NCBI GenBank assembly: GCA_016720545.1
Contig: JADKKK010000012.1
Span: 62,001-126,000, forward strand
From: Myxococcales bacterium
Lineage (GTDB): Bacteria > Myxococcota_A > Polyangia > Polyangiales > Polyangiaceae
Reading direction: 5' to 3'
Length of the DNA: 64,000 bases
Shown here one piece after another: positions 1-7,950 of the stretch. Every line of letters begins with the position of its first letter. Position 1 is the first letter of the stretch. Position numbers and translations under genes: made by a program. The notes beneath the pieces are model-generated. The model made no database searches. It was not told the DNA's origin and worked only from the letters and a program-made list of their open reading frames with translations.

Positions 1-591
1 TGCGGGTCGGGCAAGGCGTGCGTCACGGGGCGCTGCGTGTCGGCCAAGGAGACCGTGCGGCTGCTCGAGGTGGACGACGCCGGCTCGCCCCTCGTGAAGC
101 GCCGGGTCATCGCCCCCACCGACCTCGCGTGGCTCACCCCCGAGACCCGCGAGGGTGGGGGTACGCCCGTGACGGTGGGCCTCGGGGGCGCGTCGCGAGG
201 CGTGCTGCTCTTGCGCTTTACCGACGTCGTCGTCCCCACCGACCTCGTGGAGGCGTACGTGGTGCTCCGCCGCGCGCCGCGGGTCGACCCGCCCGTGGGG
301 CCGGTGCGGCTCCGCGCGCGCGCCGTCCACGACGACTGGGATCCCACGACCCTCTCGTTCGCGCGGGCGCCGCGCCTCGCCGACGTGCCCACGCCCGAGA
401 CCCGGGTGCTGCCTGGGGCGGGCGAGGTGATCCGCGTCGACGTCCGCGCCCTCGTCGCCGCGTGGGCGGTCCGCGGGCGGGCGCAGGGGATCGCGATCGC
501 GGTCACCGAGGACCCCGAGTCTCCCCTGTATGTCGCGCTCGCCCCCTCGGTGGAGTCGCCGGCGCCAGCGCTCGAGCTTTACGCCCGCTGA
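1..591 (+). CDS. DNRLRE-domain surface protein, 3' part of the gene
   Basis: The frame is already open at the window edge and ends in TGA at 589-591, so the start lies outside. The first dozen visible residues carry three cysteines, like a cysteine-rich linker. The following 180 residues read as a DNRLRE-type beta sandwich: a L-L-R-F-T-D-V-V-V strand, a Y-V-V-L-R strand, the D-D-W-D-P-T-T signature, then V-D-V-R-A-L-V-A-A-W and a final A-L-E-L-Y. In the family this domain sits at the C terminus of extracellular proteins and lipoproteins, often next to substrate-binding modules. A surface location fits the many secreted proteins nearby, but no catalytic residues are visible and the ligand cannot be named. 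Confidence 0.7.
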   Translation, partial: CGSGKACVTGRCVSAKETVRLLEVDDAGSPLVKRRVIAPTDLAWLTPETREGGGTPVTVGLGGASRGVLLLRFTDVVVPTDLVEAYVVLRRAPRVDPPVGPVRLRARAVHDDWDPTTLSFARAPRLADVPTPETRVLPGAGEVIRVDVRALVAAWAVRGRAQGIAIAVTEDPESPLYVALAPSVESPAPALELYAR

Positions 592-941
592 GCTGGGCTG
601 CTCGCGGCCCATCCGGGGCAGGCTTGATCCATGCGCTTGGCGCCGCTGGAGCCCGCGAGCTCACCCAAGGTGCGAGGGTGTCTTACCTTCTTGGCGGGAT
701 TCCTTGCTCAGGCGCGTGGCCACGTGAATAGCGGGCCCACCGGTCGCGTCACACCGCCTGGGACCTCGATCTCGGGTGCCCGCAGGTCGCCGCCACACGC
801 GTGGCCCCGTCTTTGCTCTATCCTCGAGCGCTGCTGCCCCGCCGCCTGTCGAGGCCCCCAGCTTCAACTTGACCGCGCGGCCCCACAAGGGGACGCTCAC
901 AAAACGAAAGGCCTCCCCTGGAGGCGAAGGAGACAAGAGAG
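592..941. other. Intergenic region, no gene seen
   Basis: No reading frame here has convincing content. It holds the promoter and leader of the next gene. TATCCT at 819-824 is a plausible -10 element giving a leader of about 110 bases. A six-base-pair hairpin (911-925, arms GCCTCC and GGAGGC) ends one base before the Shine-Dalgarno of the gene at 942. I see no further structure and no terminator for the preceding gene. Confidence 0.5.
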
Positions 942-1253
942 ATGCGCCTGTCGAAGATCCTTGGGACCGCGTGTGCAGTGGCCGGCCTCCTCGTCGCCGC
1001 GGGGGCGAGCGCGGGTGGTGAGCACTACAAAGTGGCGACCGCGGGCGGCTCGCTGACGGTCACGCCGGTCGGTGAGTGGCACGTCAACAAGGCCTTCCCC
1101 TGGAAGCTCACCTGCGGCAGCCATGTCATCACGAGCTTCGAGCTGAGCGACGCGGCGGCGAAGGCGTCGGGCGGGAGCGGCGCCTGCGAGCTCAAGGGCG
1201 CGATGTGCTCGAAGGACAGCTGCGAGCCGTTCAAGGCTGCGGTCAACTTCTAG
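942..1253 (+). CDS. Small secreted cysteine-containing protein
   Basis: This 103-residue protein opens with a clear Sec signal peptide (M-R-L-S-K, a hydrophobic core to about residue 20, cleavage near A-S-A). The mature part of about 80 residues has four cysteines (T-C-G-S-H, G-A-C-E, M-C-S-K, S-C-E-P), enough for two disulfides, as expected in the periplasm or outside the cell. I recognise no family. The start is fixed by a strong Shine-Dalgarno (AAGGAGA, 927-933), which is unusual in this window, where most lead genes lack one. It is followed at once by a strong terminator (1290-1320), so it is a single-gene transcript and probably well expressed. Confidence 0.75.
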   Translation: MRLSKILGTACAVAGLLVAAGASAGGEHYKVATAGGSLTVTPVGEWHVNKAFPWKLTCGSHVITSFELSDAAAKASGGSGACELKGAMCSKDSCEPFKAAVNF

Positions 1254-1289
1254 GCCCGATCGCGCATCACTCGCGCGCGGTCTTGAAGG

Positions 1290-1320
1290 GCGCGACCCCA
1301 ACCGGGTCGCGCTTTTCCTT
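1290..1320 (+). terminator. Rho-independent terminator after the gene at 942
   Basis: A perfect nine-base-pair stem (1290-1298 GCGCGACCC with 1304-1312 GGGTCGCGC) closes a five-base loop and is followed by TTTTCCTTT. It lies 37 bases after the stop codon and separates the gene from prkA. Confidence 0.85.
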
Positions 1321-1341
1321 TGTGGGCGTGGGGCGGTGCCG

Positions 1342-1347
1342 TACCTT
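1342..1347 (+). promoter_or_regulatory. -10-like hexamer TACCTT of prkA
   Basis: TACCTT ends six bases before the ATG at 1354. TTTGTG (1319-1324) lies 17 bases upstream as a possible -35. The transcript would be almost leaderless. Confidence 0.45.
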
Positions 1348-1353
1348 CTCGGC

Positions 1354-3606
1354 ATGACGAACGGCGTGGCCGCGGCCGAGCTGGCGAAGGTGGCGGCGAG
1401 CGTCCACGAGCGCTACGTCGAGGGCCGCTGGGTGCTCTCCTTCGACGAGTACGTGGACCTGTTTGCGACGAACCCGGTGCGGTACGCCCGGGACGCGAGC
1501 CGCTACGTGCGGGACGCCTTCGACCATTACGGCACCACGCAGGTGCAGCGCCCTTGGGGCGAGCAGACGCGGTGGAACCTCTTCGACCTCCCCTTCGAGG
1601 ACGCGAGCGTAGGGGCTCGCCGCGCCGGGCTCATCGGCCAAGAGCACGTGCAAGAGGAGTTGTACCGATCGCTCTGCAACTTCGCGAGGGAGGGGAGGGC
1701 CAACCGGCTCGTGCTGCTCCACGGCCCGAACGGGTCGGCGAAGAGCACCGTCGCCGGCTGCGTGCTCCGCGCGCTCGAGGACTACTCGACGCTCCCCGAA
1801 GGCGCGATCTACACCTACAGCTGGGTGTTCCCGTCGTCGCGCTCCACCCGTGGCGCGCTCGGCTTCGGGGGCGGCAAGGACGTCTCCGCGTCGGTCCTCA
1901 GCTACGCCCACCTCGCGGACGAGGAGCTCGACGCCAAGCTGCTCGTGGAGGTCCGCGATCATCCGCTCTTCCTCGTGCCGATCGAAGAACGCCGCGGCCT
2001 GGTGGGGGAGCTCGGCGCGCGCGCCTACCCTGACGGCCTGCCCGAGCCGTACTCGGAGTGGTTCTCGCGCGGGCGGCTCTCGCACAAGAGCCAGCAGATC
2101 TTCGACGCCCTCCTCGCGAGCTACAGGGGCTCCTACCGCGACGTGCTGAAGCACGTGCGCGTGGAGCGCTACTTCATCTCCCACAGGTACCGCGTGGGGG
2201 CCGTCACGATCGGCCCGCAGATGAGCGTCGACGCGGTCGAGCGGCAGGTGACCGCCGACCGATCGCTCGCGTCGCTCCCGGCGTCGCTCCAGGCGCTGTC
2301 GCTGTACGAGGTGAAGGGGGAGCTCATCGACGCCGCCGGCGGCGTGCTGGAGTTCAGCGATCTGCTGAAGCGGCCGCTCGACACGTTCAAGTACCTGCAG
2401 CTCAGCGTCGAGACGTCGGAGGTCGCGCTCACGCAGCAGAACGTCACGCTCAACTGCGTGATGATCGGCAGCGCGAACGAGCTGCACCTCGACGCGTTCC
2501 GCGAGCACCCGGAGTTCGCGAGCTTCCGAGGCCGCCTCGAGCTCGTGCGCACCCCGTACCTCCGGAGCTACGTTCTCGAGCAGCAGATCTACGACGCGCA
2601 CGTCGCGCCCCAGGTGCGGCGGCACGTGGCCCCGCACGCGACCGAGGTGGCGGCGCTCTTCGCGGTGCTCACGCGCATGCGCAAGGCGGACCCCACGCGT
2701 CATGCGGGGGCGCTAGGCGCCGCGGCCGCTGGCCTGTCGGCGATCGAGAAGATGGACCTCTACGCGACCGGGGCGGCGCCGCCGCGGCTCGACGTGGACA
2801 CCGCGAAGCTCGTGCGCTCGTCGATCCGTGCCATCTACAAGGAGTCCGCCGACGCGGTCGACTACGAGGGGCGCACCGGCGCGAGCCCGCGCGAGATGCG
2901 TGTGGTGTTGCTCGACGCGGCGCAGTCGCCCGTGCACCCGTGCCTGTCGCCGCTCGCGGTGCTCACCGAGATCGAGGCGCTGTGCGCGCGCAAGGGTGAG
3001 TTCGACTGGCTCGAGCTCGAGCCAGTCGAGGGCGGCTACCACGACGTGAAGCTGTTCGTCGCGGAGCTGCGCGAGCGCCTGCTCTCCTCGTGGGAGCGAG
3101 AGATGTATCTCGCGGCCGGCGTCGTCGAAGAGGGCCGCTACGAGGAGCTGTTCGAGCGCTACGTGCAGCACGTGAGCGTGTGGGTGAAGAAGGAGCGCCT
3201 GCGCAACCGGCTCACCGGCGAGTACGAAGAGCCCGACGAAAAGATGATGCGCGAGGTCGAGCGGCTTCTCGCGCTGAAGGGCGAGCCCGGCACCGCGCGC
3301 CGCGACGTGATCGGCGCGATCGCGGCCTGGGCGATCGACCACCCGGGGCTGCCCATCGAGCCGGAGACCGTGTTCCCCGGCAGCATCGCGAAGATGCGTG
3401 AGGCCGTCTTTGCTGGCAAAAAATCGCTGATCGTGCGCCTCGTGCGCGACGTCGTCGCCCTCGTGCGCGAGGAAGGCAGCGGCCTCGACGACGCGCGCAA
3501 GGCCGAGGCACGCGCGGTGCTCGATCGCCTCGCGAAGCACTTTGGCTATTGCGACGCCTGCGCCACGTCGGCCTGCGCGGGGCTCGCGGCGGGGCGCTTC
3601 GCGTAG
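1354..3606 (+). CDS. prkA: PrkA family serine protein kinase (AAA+ domain)
   Basis: This protein of 750 residues is clearly of the PrkA family: an N-terminal AAA+ ATPase core with Walker A G-P-N-G-S-A-K-S-T near residue 125, a central region with the family blocks (for example Y-E-G-R-T-G-A-S-P-R-E-M), and the C-terminal kinase-like region. PrkA proteins act in the cytoplasm on starvation, stress and, in spore formers, development. Enterobacterial and Bacillus members are about 630-645 residues, so this one is longer. I chose ATG 1354 over GTG 1336 because TACCTT sits six bases upstream of it, the pattern seen throughout the window. Family partners (YeaH/SpoVR-type genes) are often adjacent to prkA but are absent here. 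Confidence 0.93.
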   Translation: MTNGVAAAELAKVAASVHERYVEGRWVLSFDEYVDLFATNPVRYARDASRYVRDAFDHYGTTQVQRPWGEQTRWNLFDLPFEDASVGARRAGLIGQEHVQEELYRSLCNFAREGRANRLVLLHGPNGSAKSTVAGCVLRALEDYSTLPEGAIYTYSWVFPSSRSTRGALGFGGGKDVSASVLSYAHLADEELDAKLLVEVRDHPLFLVPIEERRGLVGELGARAYPDGLPEPYSEWFSRGRLSHKSQQIFDALLASYRGSYRDVLKHVRVERYFISHRYRVGAVTIGPQMSVDAVERQVTADRSLASLPASLQALSLYEVKGELIDAAGGVLEFSDLLKRPLDTFKYLQLSVETSEVALTQQNVTLNCVMIGSANELHLDAFREHPEFASFRGRLELVRTPYLRSYVLEQQIYDAHVAPQVRRHVAPHATEVAALFAVLTRMRKADPTRHAGALGAAAAGLSAIEKMDLYATGAAPPRLDVDTAKLVRSSIRAIYKESADAVDYEGRTGASPREMRVVLLDAAQSPVHPCLSPLAVLTEIEALCARKGEFDWLELEPVEGGYHDVKLFVAELRERLLSSWEREMYLAAGVVEEGRYEELFERYVQHVSVWVKKERLRNRLTGEYEEPDEKMMREVERLLALKGEPGTARRDVIGAIAAWAIDHPGLPIEPETVFPGSIAKMREAVFAGKKSLIVRLVRDVVALVREEGSGLDDARKAEARAVLDRLAKHFGYCDACATSACAGLAAGRFA

Positions 3607-3642
3607 GCGAGGCGGGCGCTGCGGTCGCGAGGGCTCGGCGCT

Positions 3643-4182
3643 CTAGCCTGGTTGCGCGCGCCGAGCGACCGCGCGCGCGAGCCGCTCGCGCCCCGACTTG
3701 ACCCCGAAGAGCCGCGGCGCGGTGAGGTCGGTCGAGGGGCCCAGCGAGGTGCCTGAGAGGAGGCACGCGACGAGCAGCGCGGTCGCGTCGTCGGGCGCGC
3801 CGGCGTGCACCACGAACACCCGGGTGCAGCGCTGCGCGAGCTCGGCGAGGCCCCCTGAAGGGTGCGCGGCCTCTGCGCGGGCGACGAGCGCATGATCGCT
3901 GTCCGTGAGGCGGCGCGCCTCGACGGCGACCGTACCCTTGACGTCGGCGTGGTGGACGAGGATGAACGCGAGGTCGTGCTCGGGTGGCTGGCGGCGCTTC
4001 TCCGCAGAGAGCCCCACCTTCGCGTCGAGGAAGCGCGCCGCGTAGGGGCGCAGCACCGCGAGCGAGAACGGCGCGGGCGTCTCTTGGCCGAAGACGAGAT
4101 AGCCGGCAGCCGGTGTCGGGAGCGCCGCGCCGGCGATGAGGCACCCCGTGGGGTCGAGGAGCGACGGGTCGGGGAGCGCCAC
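3643..4182 (-). CDS. Protein of unknown function, 179 residues
   Basis: I do not recognise this protein. It has no signal peptide and no membrane segment, so it is probably cytoplasmic. Visible blocks are A-G-Y-L-V-F-G-Q-E, H-D-L-A-F-I-L-V-H-H-A-D-V and R-V-F-V-V-H-A-G-A-P-D-D-A, an alternating strand/helix rhythm compatible with a small alpha/beta fold. The GTG start at 4182 is supported by TAGGCT ending six bases upstream. It is divergent from the TatD gene across 73 bases and converges on prkA. Confidence 0.6.
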   Translation of the reverse strand: MALPDPSLLDPTGCLIAGAALPTPAAGYLVFGQETPAPFSLAVLRPYAARFLDAKVGLSAEKRRQPPEHDLAFILVHHADVKGTVAVEARRLTDSDHALVARAEAAHPSGGLAELAQRCTRVFVVHAGAPDDATALLVACLLSGTSLGPSTDLTAPRLFGVKSGRERLARAVARRAQPG

Positions 4183-4188
4183 GCGGGG

Positions 4189-4194
4189 AGCCTA
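4189..4194 (-). promoter_or_regulatory. -10-like TAGGCT of the unknown gene 3643-4182
   Basis: On the minus strand TAGGCT ends six bases before the GTG start, with no Shine-Dalgarno between. The same hexamer heads the tRNA-Val promoter. Confidence 0.5.
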
Positions 4195-4255
4195 CGCGGT
4201 CCGGTCCGCGGCCGAAAGTCGGGCGGTGCGCGCCGCCCTGTCCTAGAGAGGCCGC

Positions 4256-5107
4256 ATGGAGCTTGGTCTCGTCGACACCCCGGGTCTCGTCACACGCGGT
4301 CTCGTCGACACACATTGCCACCTCGACCTGCAGTACCTGCCGGGGGGCGCCGACGACGTCATCGCGCGTGCCCAGGCGGCGGGAGTGACCGGCTTCGTGA
4401 CGATCGGCGTCGGGAGTGACGCGTCGGCCGCGAGGGAGGCCGTCGCGCTCGCCGAATCGCGGCCCGACGTCGCGGCCACGGTCGGCGTGCACCCCCACGA
4501 CGCGAGCACGCTCGACGACGATCTCTACGTCGAGCTCGAGCGTCTCGCGAGGCGGCCGTCGGTCGTCGCGGTCGGCGAGGTGGGCCTCGACTACCACTAC
4601 GACCGATCACCTCGGGACGTTCAGCGCACGGCGTTCGCGCGGCTCATCGGGCTCGCGCGCGTCCTGGGCAAGCCCATCGTCGTACACACGCGCTCGGCCC
4701 CGGCCGACACGCTCGACGTGCTCGAGGCGGAGGGCGCGCGCGACGTCGGAGGCATCATCCACTGCTTCAGTGAGGATCGCGCGTTCGCCGCGCGGGCGCT
4801 CGACCTGGGCTTCGACCTCTCGTTCTCGGGGATCGTCACGTTCAAGACCGCGGCGAGCGTGCACGACGTGGCGGCGTGGGCCCCGGCGGACCGCGTGCTC
4901 ATCGAGACCGACAGCCCCTACCTTGCGCCGGTGCCGTTTCGTGGAAAACCGTGTGAACCTGAGCACTTGGTGCATACCGCGAGGCGCGTCGCGGAGCTCC
5001 GCGGGGTGAGCCTGGAGGCGCTCGCGCGGCTCACGACGGAGAACGCGGAGCGGCGGCTGCGGCGCGCGTTTCCGACCGCAGGTGGCGCTCCTCCGAAAGT
5101 GGGTTAG
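4256..5107 (+). CDS. TatD family metal-dependent deoxyribonuclease
   Basis: The 283-residue product carries the full TatD pattern: D-T-H-C-H-L-D near residue 18 (first two metal-binding histidines), V-G-V-H-P-H-D, G-E-V-G-L-D-Y (metal-binding Glu), P-I-V-V-H-T-R, G-I-I-H-C-F-S and I-E-T-D-S-P-Y-L-A-P near the C terminus (metal-binding Asp). These enzymes are cytoplasmic 3'-5' DNases or RNases with a TIM-barrel fold and two divalent metals. It is 15-20 residues longer at the N terminus than typical members. TAGAGA ends six bases before the ATG. The downstream TonB-like gene begins 10 bases after the stop. Confidence 0.93.
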   Translation: MELGLVDTPGLVTRGLVDTHCHLDLQYLPGGADDVIARAQAAGVTGFVTIGVGSDASAAREAVALAESRPDVAATVGVHPHDASTLDDDLYVELERLARRPSVVAVGEVGLDYHYDRSPRDVQRTAFARLIGLARVLGKPIVVHTRSAPADTLDVLEAEGARDVGGIIHCFSEDRAFAARALDLGFDLSFSGIVTFKTAASVHDVAAWAPADRVLIETDSPYLAPVPFRGKPCEPEHLVHTARRVAELRGVSLEALARLTTENAERRLRRAFPTAGGAPPKVG

Positions 5108-5110
5108 CGT
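5105..5110 (+). promoter_or_regulatory. -10-like TAGCGT before the TonB-like gene
   Basis: TAGCGT overlaps the TatD stop codon and ends seven bases before GTG 5118; the intervening TGAGAGA could also act as a weak ribosome binding site. Confidence 0.35.
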
Positions 5111-5117
5111 TGAGAGA

Positions 5118-6416
5118 GTGACCACGACGCGCCGCGCACCCGGGGTTCAGAGCGTGAGCGTCCTCTTGTCGTTGGCGGCCCACGCCGGGGCGGTCGCCGT
5201 GCTCTCGTGGGTGGCCATCTTCAGCCTCTCGCGGCGTGAGGTCGATCGGCGCGAGGCGCGCGGTCGGCAGATCGACGTCGGCGTGCTCGAGCTGACGCCC
5301 GCGCCGGAGGGCACGACGCTGTCCGACGAGCGGGTCGATCCGCGCGGGGTGACCCCGACGCCGCGGGGCGGCGCCGCGGTGGCGCACATCGACGATGGGC
5401 ATGTCGGTGCAGGCGGGGAGCGCGCCGGCGAGCGCGCCGAGCACTTGGCGAACCAGGACGACCATCTGAGGCGCACGACGGACCTGCCGAGTCACCTCGA
5501 CGTCGATCAATCGCCGCGCGTGGCGAGCGGGAAGAAGCGCCGCACCCAGGAGGATCGCCGCTCGTCGCGTGAGCCGATGGAGCTCACGTTCCTCGCGCAG
5601 GGGGATCTCGCGCGCATGGAGCGACGCGCCGCGACCGCCGCCGATCCAAGCCGCGGCGCGCGGGCGCCCGGCGCGACCGCCAGCGTGGAGGGCGGCAGGC
5701 TCGGCGGCGAGCAGGAGGGCACCGAGCTCCCAGGGCAGCTTGGCGCGGCGAGCGTGGGCGCGACCCGGGCGTCGCCGGGGCAGGGGGTCCTCGACGGCCT
5801 CCCGGGCACTGACCACCGCGACTCTGCGGCGGTGGCGCGGGCACGCCCCCAAGTCGCCGAGCAGAACCCCAGCGTCCCGGCCGTCGAGCGCGGTCGCACG
5901 CAAGACACGATCGACAGCGAGCAGCAAGTGTCCACGCTGGTGCACTCGCTGGTGCACGCGAGCGTCGCCGGTGGAAACGGGCGGCCCGGTGCGGGAGGAA
6001 CGATGGGCGGCGGAGCGGCGGGCGCCGGCGCGCTCTCCGGGCGCGGCTCACACGCGGGGCCCCTCGGGATGGGCGACGGCGCGGTCGTCGATTTCGGCAG
6101 CCGCGATCCGCGCCTCCTGCCCTATTTCCGCGCTGTCCACGCGAAGATCGATCCCCTCTGGACACACGCGTTCCCGAAGAGCGCGATGTACGAGCTCAAG
6201 CAAGGGACCGTGATCCTGGAGTTTACGGTGCGGGCCAACGGGAGCGCGCGCGTCTCCTGGCCGCCGGTGCGCCCGAGCGGCATCGACGAGTTCGACAGAA
6301 ACTGCGCCGACGCGATCCGGCGCGCCGCGCCATTCCCGCCCATCCCGGCCGAGCTCGGGCTCCGCGAGCTGCGGATTCGCGCGCCGTTCGACGCGAAGAA
6401 CCCGATCGTGAAGTAG
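5118..6416 (+). CDS. TonB-like periplasm-spanning protein with TonB C-terminal domain
   Basis: This product of 432 residues has a single N-terminal membrane segment (V-L-L-S-L-A-A-H-A-G-A-V-A, about residues 11-33), a long low-complexity linker rich in Arg, Gly, Ala and Glu, and a C-terminal domain of about 90 residues with Y-F-R-A-V-H-A-K-I-D-P-L-W, G-T-V-I-L-E-F-T-V and A-A-P-F-P-P-I-P, the TonB C-terminal pattern. TonB proteins pass inner-membrane energy to outer-membrane receptors; no ExbB/ExbD or receptor gene is near. I chose GTG 5118 because TAGCGT ends seven bases before it and the longer ATG start would overlap the TatD gene. The family call rests on the C-terminal domain. Confidence 0.75.
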   Translation: MTTTRRAPGVQSVSVLLSLAAHAGAVAVLSWVAIFSLSRREVDRREARGRQIDVGVLELTPAPEGTTLSDERVDPRGVTPTPRGGAAVAHIDDGHVGAGGERAGERAEHLANQDDHLRRTTDLPSHLDVDQSPRVASGKKRRTQEDRRSSREPMELTFLAQGDLARMERRAATAADPSRGARAPGATASVEGGRLGGEQEGTELPGQLGAASVGATRASPGQGVLDGLPGTDHRDSAAVARARPQVAEQNPSVPAVERGRTQDTIDSEQQVSTLVHSLVHASVAGGNGRPGAGGTMGGGAAGAGALSGRGSHAGPLGMGDGAVVDFGSRDPRLLPYFRAVHAKIDPLWTHAFPKSAMYELKQGTVILEFTVRANGSARVSWPPVRPSGIDEFDRNCADAIRRAAPFPPIPAELGLRELRIRAPFDAKNPIVK

Positions 6417-6528
6417 TTGGCCCCGGGTCGGCTGGCGCGCGCGCGTCGCGTCGCGACGGGGGCGGCGGCGCCTTGCGCGTGGGCGGCTCGCGCGCGGGGG
6501 TTTTCGGACGGCGCTTGCACGCGTCTGG

Positions 6529-6534
6529 TAGGCT
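6529..6534 (+). promoter_or_regulatory. -10-like TAGGCT upstream of the helical-repeat gene
   Basis: TAGGCT lies 12 bases before a TTG and 39 bases before ATG 6574. If the ATG is used, a short leader with a purine-rich site (GAGGGGGG) results. Confidence 0.4.
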
Positions 6535-6573
6535 CGTCCCTTCCACTTGGCGCTGGAGGGGCGAGGGGGGGCG

Positions 6574-7950
6574 ATGACCAAGCTACCGAGAAAAGAACCG
6601 CGGCTCTCCCTGTTCGCGGGGGCGCCGACGCAGGGCGCGCGCCTCGCCCGCGCCGCGCCCGCGCGTCCGGCGAGACCGTCGCGCGCCAAGCGAGTGGCCG
6701 GGCCCGCGTCGCTCGTCCCCGGCGACCACGTCGACGCGGCCGTGCGCGTGCGGCTCCACGAAGAGGTCGAGGCGCAGCTGCTCCGCCGCTCGCCCACCGA
6801 AGCCCGCGTCGCCGGTGCGCTCCGAGCGCTCGCACCTGCGAGCCCCGCGCTCCGCTCGGAGCTGCACCGCGTCGCCACGGTCCTCCTCGAGCGCGACGCC
6901 CTGCAGCGCGAGCTGTGGTGCTGCGCGGTGCGGTCGCTCGGCGAGCACGAGCCCGCGGCCGCCGCGCCGATCCTCGAGCGGGCCCTCGGGCGCGAAGAGG
7001 GCGGCGGCGTGGCGACCCTGACCGCCGCGGCGCTCTCGACGGCCCCGGGCCTCGGCGCGCCGCTCGCGAAGCTGGCCTCGGGAGGACGATCGCTGGTGGC
7101 CTTCGCCGCCGAGGTCGGGCGCTCGCTCCGTGGCGAATCGAGCGGGGCGCATTTGCTGCATCTTGCACCTATCATCAAAGAGGCGCACCGCGTCGCGCTC
7201 GCCACGGGCGTCGTGCTCCCCCTCGTCCACGCGCTCGCCGCGCGGGGCGCGGGCCCGTCGGGCGGCGAGGCGCTGGCCCCCGGCTTCGAGATCCTGAGGA
7301 GCGCCGAGCGCCACCTCGGGCGCTGGCTGTCGTTCGCTGAGGCCGTCGTCTGGGCCGGCGATCCGGGGCCGCTGCGCGACGCCCGCGCGAGGGCCGAGTC
7401 CGGTCCAGAGTCCGCCCGCTGCGCGTGGGGCCTCCTCGCGTGGGCGCTCGCCGACGCCGCGGCGCTCGCCGGCGGGCACGAGCGGCCCCCACCGCCCGAC
7501 GCGCGCCTCACCGCCGAGGTCGCCGCGAGACTGTCCGACCGCCCGAGCGCAGAGAGAGATCTCACCTTTCTGTTCCGGCTCGCCGCGCGACGAGCGCCCG
7601 GCGCGCGCTTCATGCTCGACGCCCTCGGCCGCGGCCCTCTCGTCGACGAGGCGCAGGTCCGCGCCGCGGCGTTCCTCGCGCGCGACCACGGGCGGGCCGA
7701 CTTGCTGCCCGAGCTCCGCGCCTGCGCTGTCGCCGGGGCGGACGGCCTCCGCGGGCTCGCCCTGGGCGCCCTCTGGGACGCGGGGGACGAAGCTCCCGCG
7801 CTCGAGCTGGCCAGCGAGCTCGTCGCGTCGAAGCACCTCGGCACGATGGCCTGGGCGGCGCGCGTGAAGGTCGCGGCGGCGGGGGGGCTCGCGGGGCGCG
7901 TCGTCGACGAGCTCACCGTGAGGCGGCTCCAGCGGGGATCCTGCGATTGA
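6574..7950 (+). CDS. Alanine-rich helical-repeat protein (HEAT-like), function unknown
   Basis: This product of about 458 residues is almost entirely predicted helix, with repeating blocks such as L-Q-R-E-L-W-C-C-A-V-R-S-L-G-E-H and V-R-A-A-A-F-L-A-R-D-H-G-R-A-D-L-L. It resembles HEAT or PBS-lyase-type repeat proteins, which are scaffolds; no catalytic motif is visible. The first 40 residues are basic and low in complexity, with no signal peptide, so it is probably cytoplasmic. ATG 6574 has a purine-rich site directly upstream; TTG 6547 is an alternative in the same frame. Its TGA stop overlaps the TTG start of the next gene, so the two are probably translated together. Confidence 0.6.
   Translation: MTKLPRKEPRLSLFAGAPTQGARLARAAPARPARPSRAKRVAGPASLVPGDHVDAAVRVRLHEEVEAQLLRRSPTEARVAGALRALAPASPALRSELHRVATVLLERDALQRELWCCAVRSLGEHEPAAAAPILERALGREEGGGVATLTAAALSTAPGLGAPLAKLASGGRSLVAFAAEVGRSLRGESSGAHLLHLAPIIKEAHRVALATGVVLPLVHALAARGAGPSGGEALAPGFEILRSAERHLGRWLSFAEAVVWAGDPGPLRDARARAESGPESARCAWGLLAWALADAAALAGGHERPPPPDARLTAEVAARLSDRPSAERDLTFLFRLAARRAPGARFMLDALGRGPLVDEAQVRAAAFLARDHGRADLLPELRACAVAGADGLRGLALGALWDAGDEAPALELASELVASKHLGTMAWAARVKVAAAGGLAGRVVDELTVRRLQRGSCD

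Noticed and set aside
905..930. Hairpin before the gene at 942 as a riboswitch or thermosensor
   Set aside because: Only six base pairs, does not cover the Shine-Dalgarno, and no known aptamer pattern is visible.
6048..7916. Minus-strand frame of 622 codons opposite the TonB-like and helical-repeat genes
   Set aside because: Low-complexity Ser/Ala/Arg sequence that crosses two well-supported plus-strand genes; a GC artefact.
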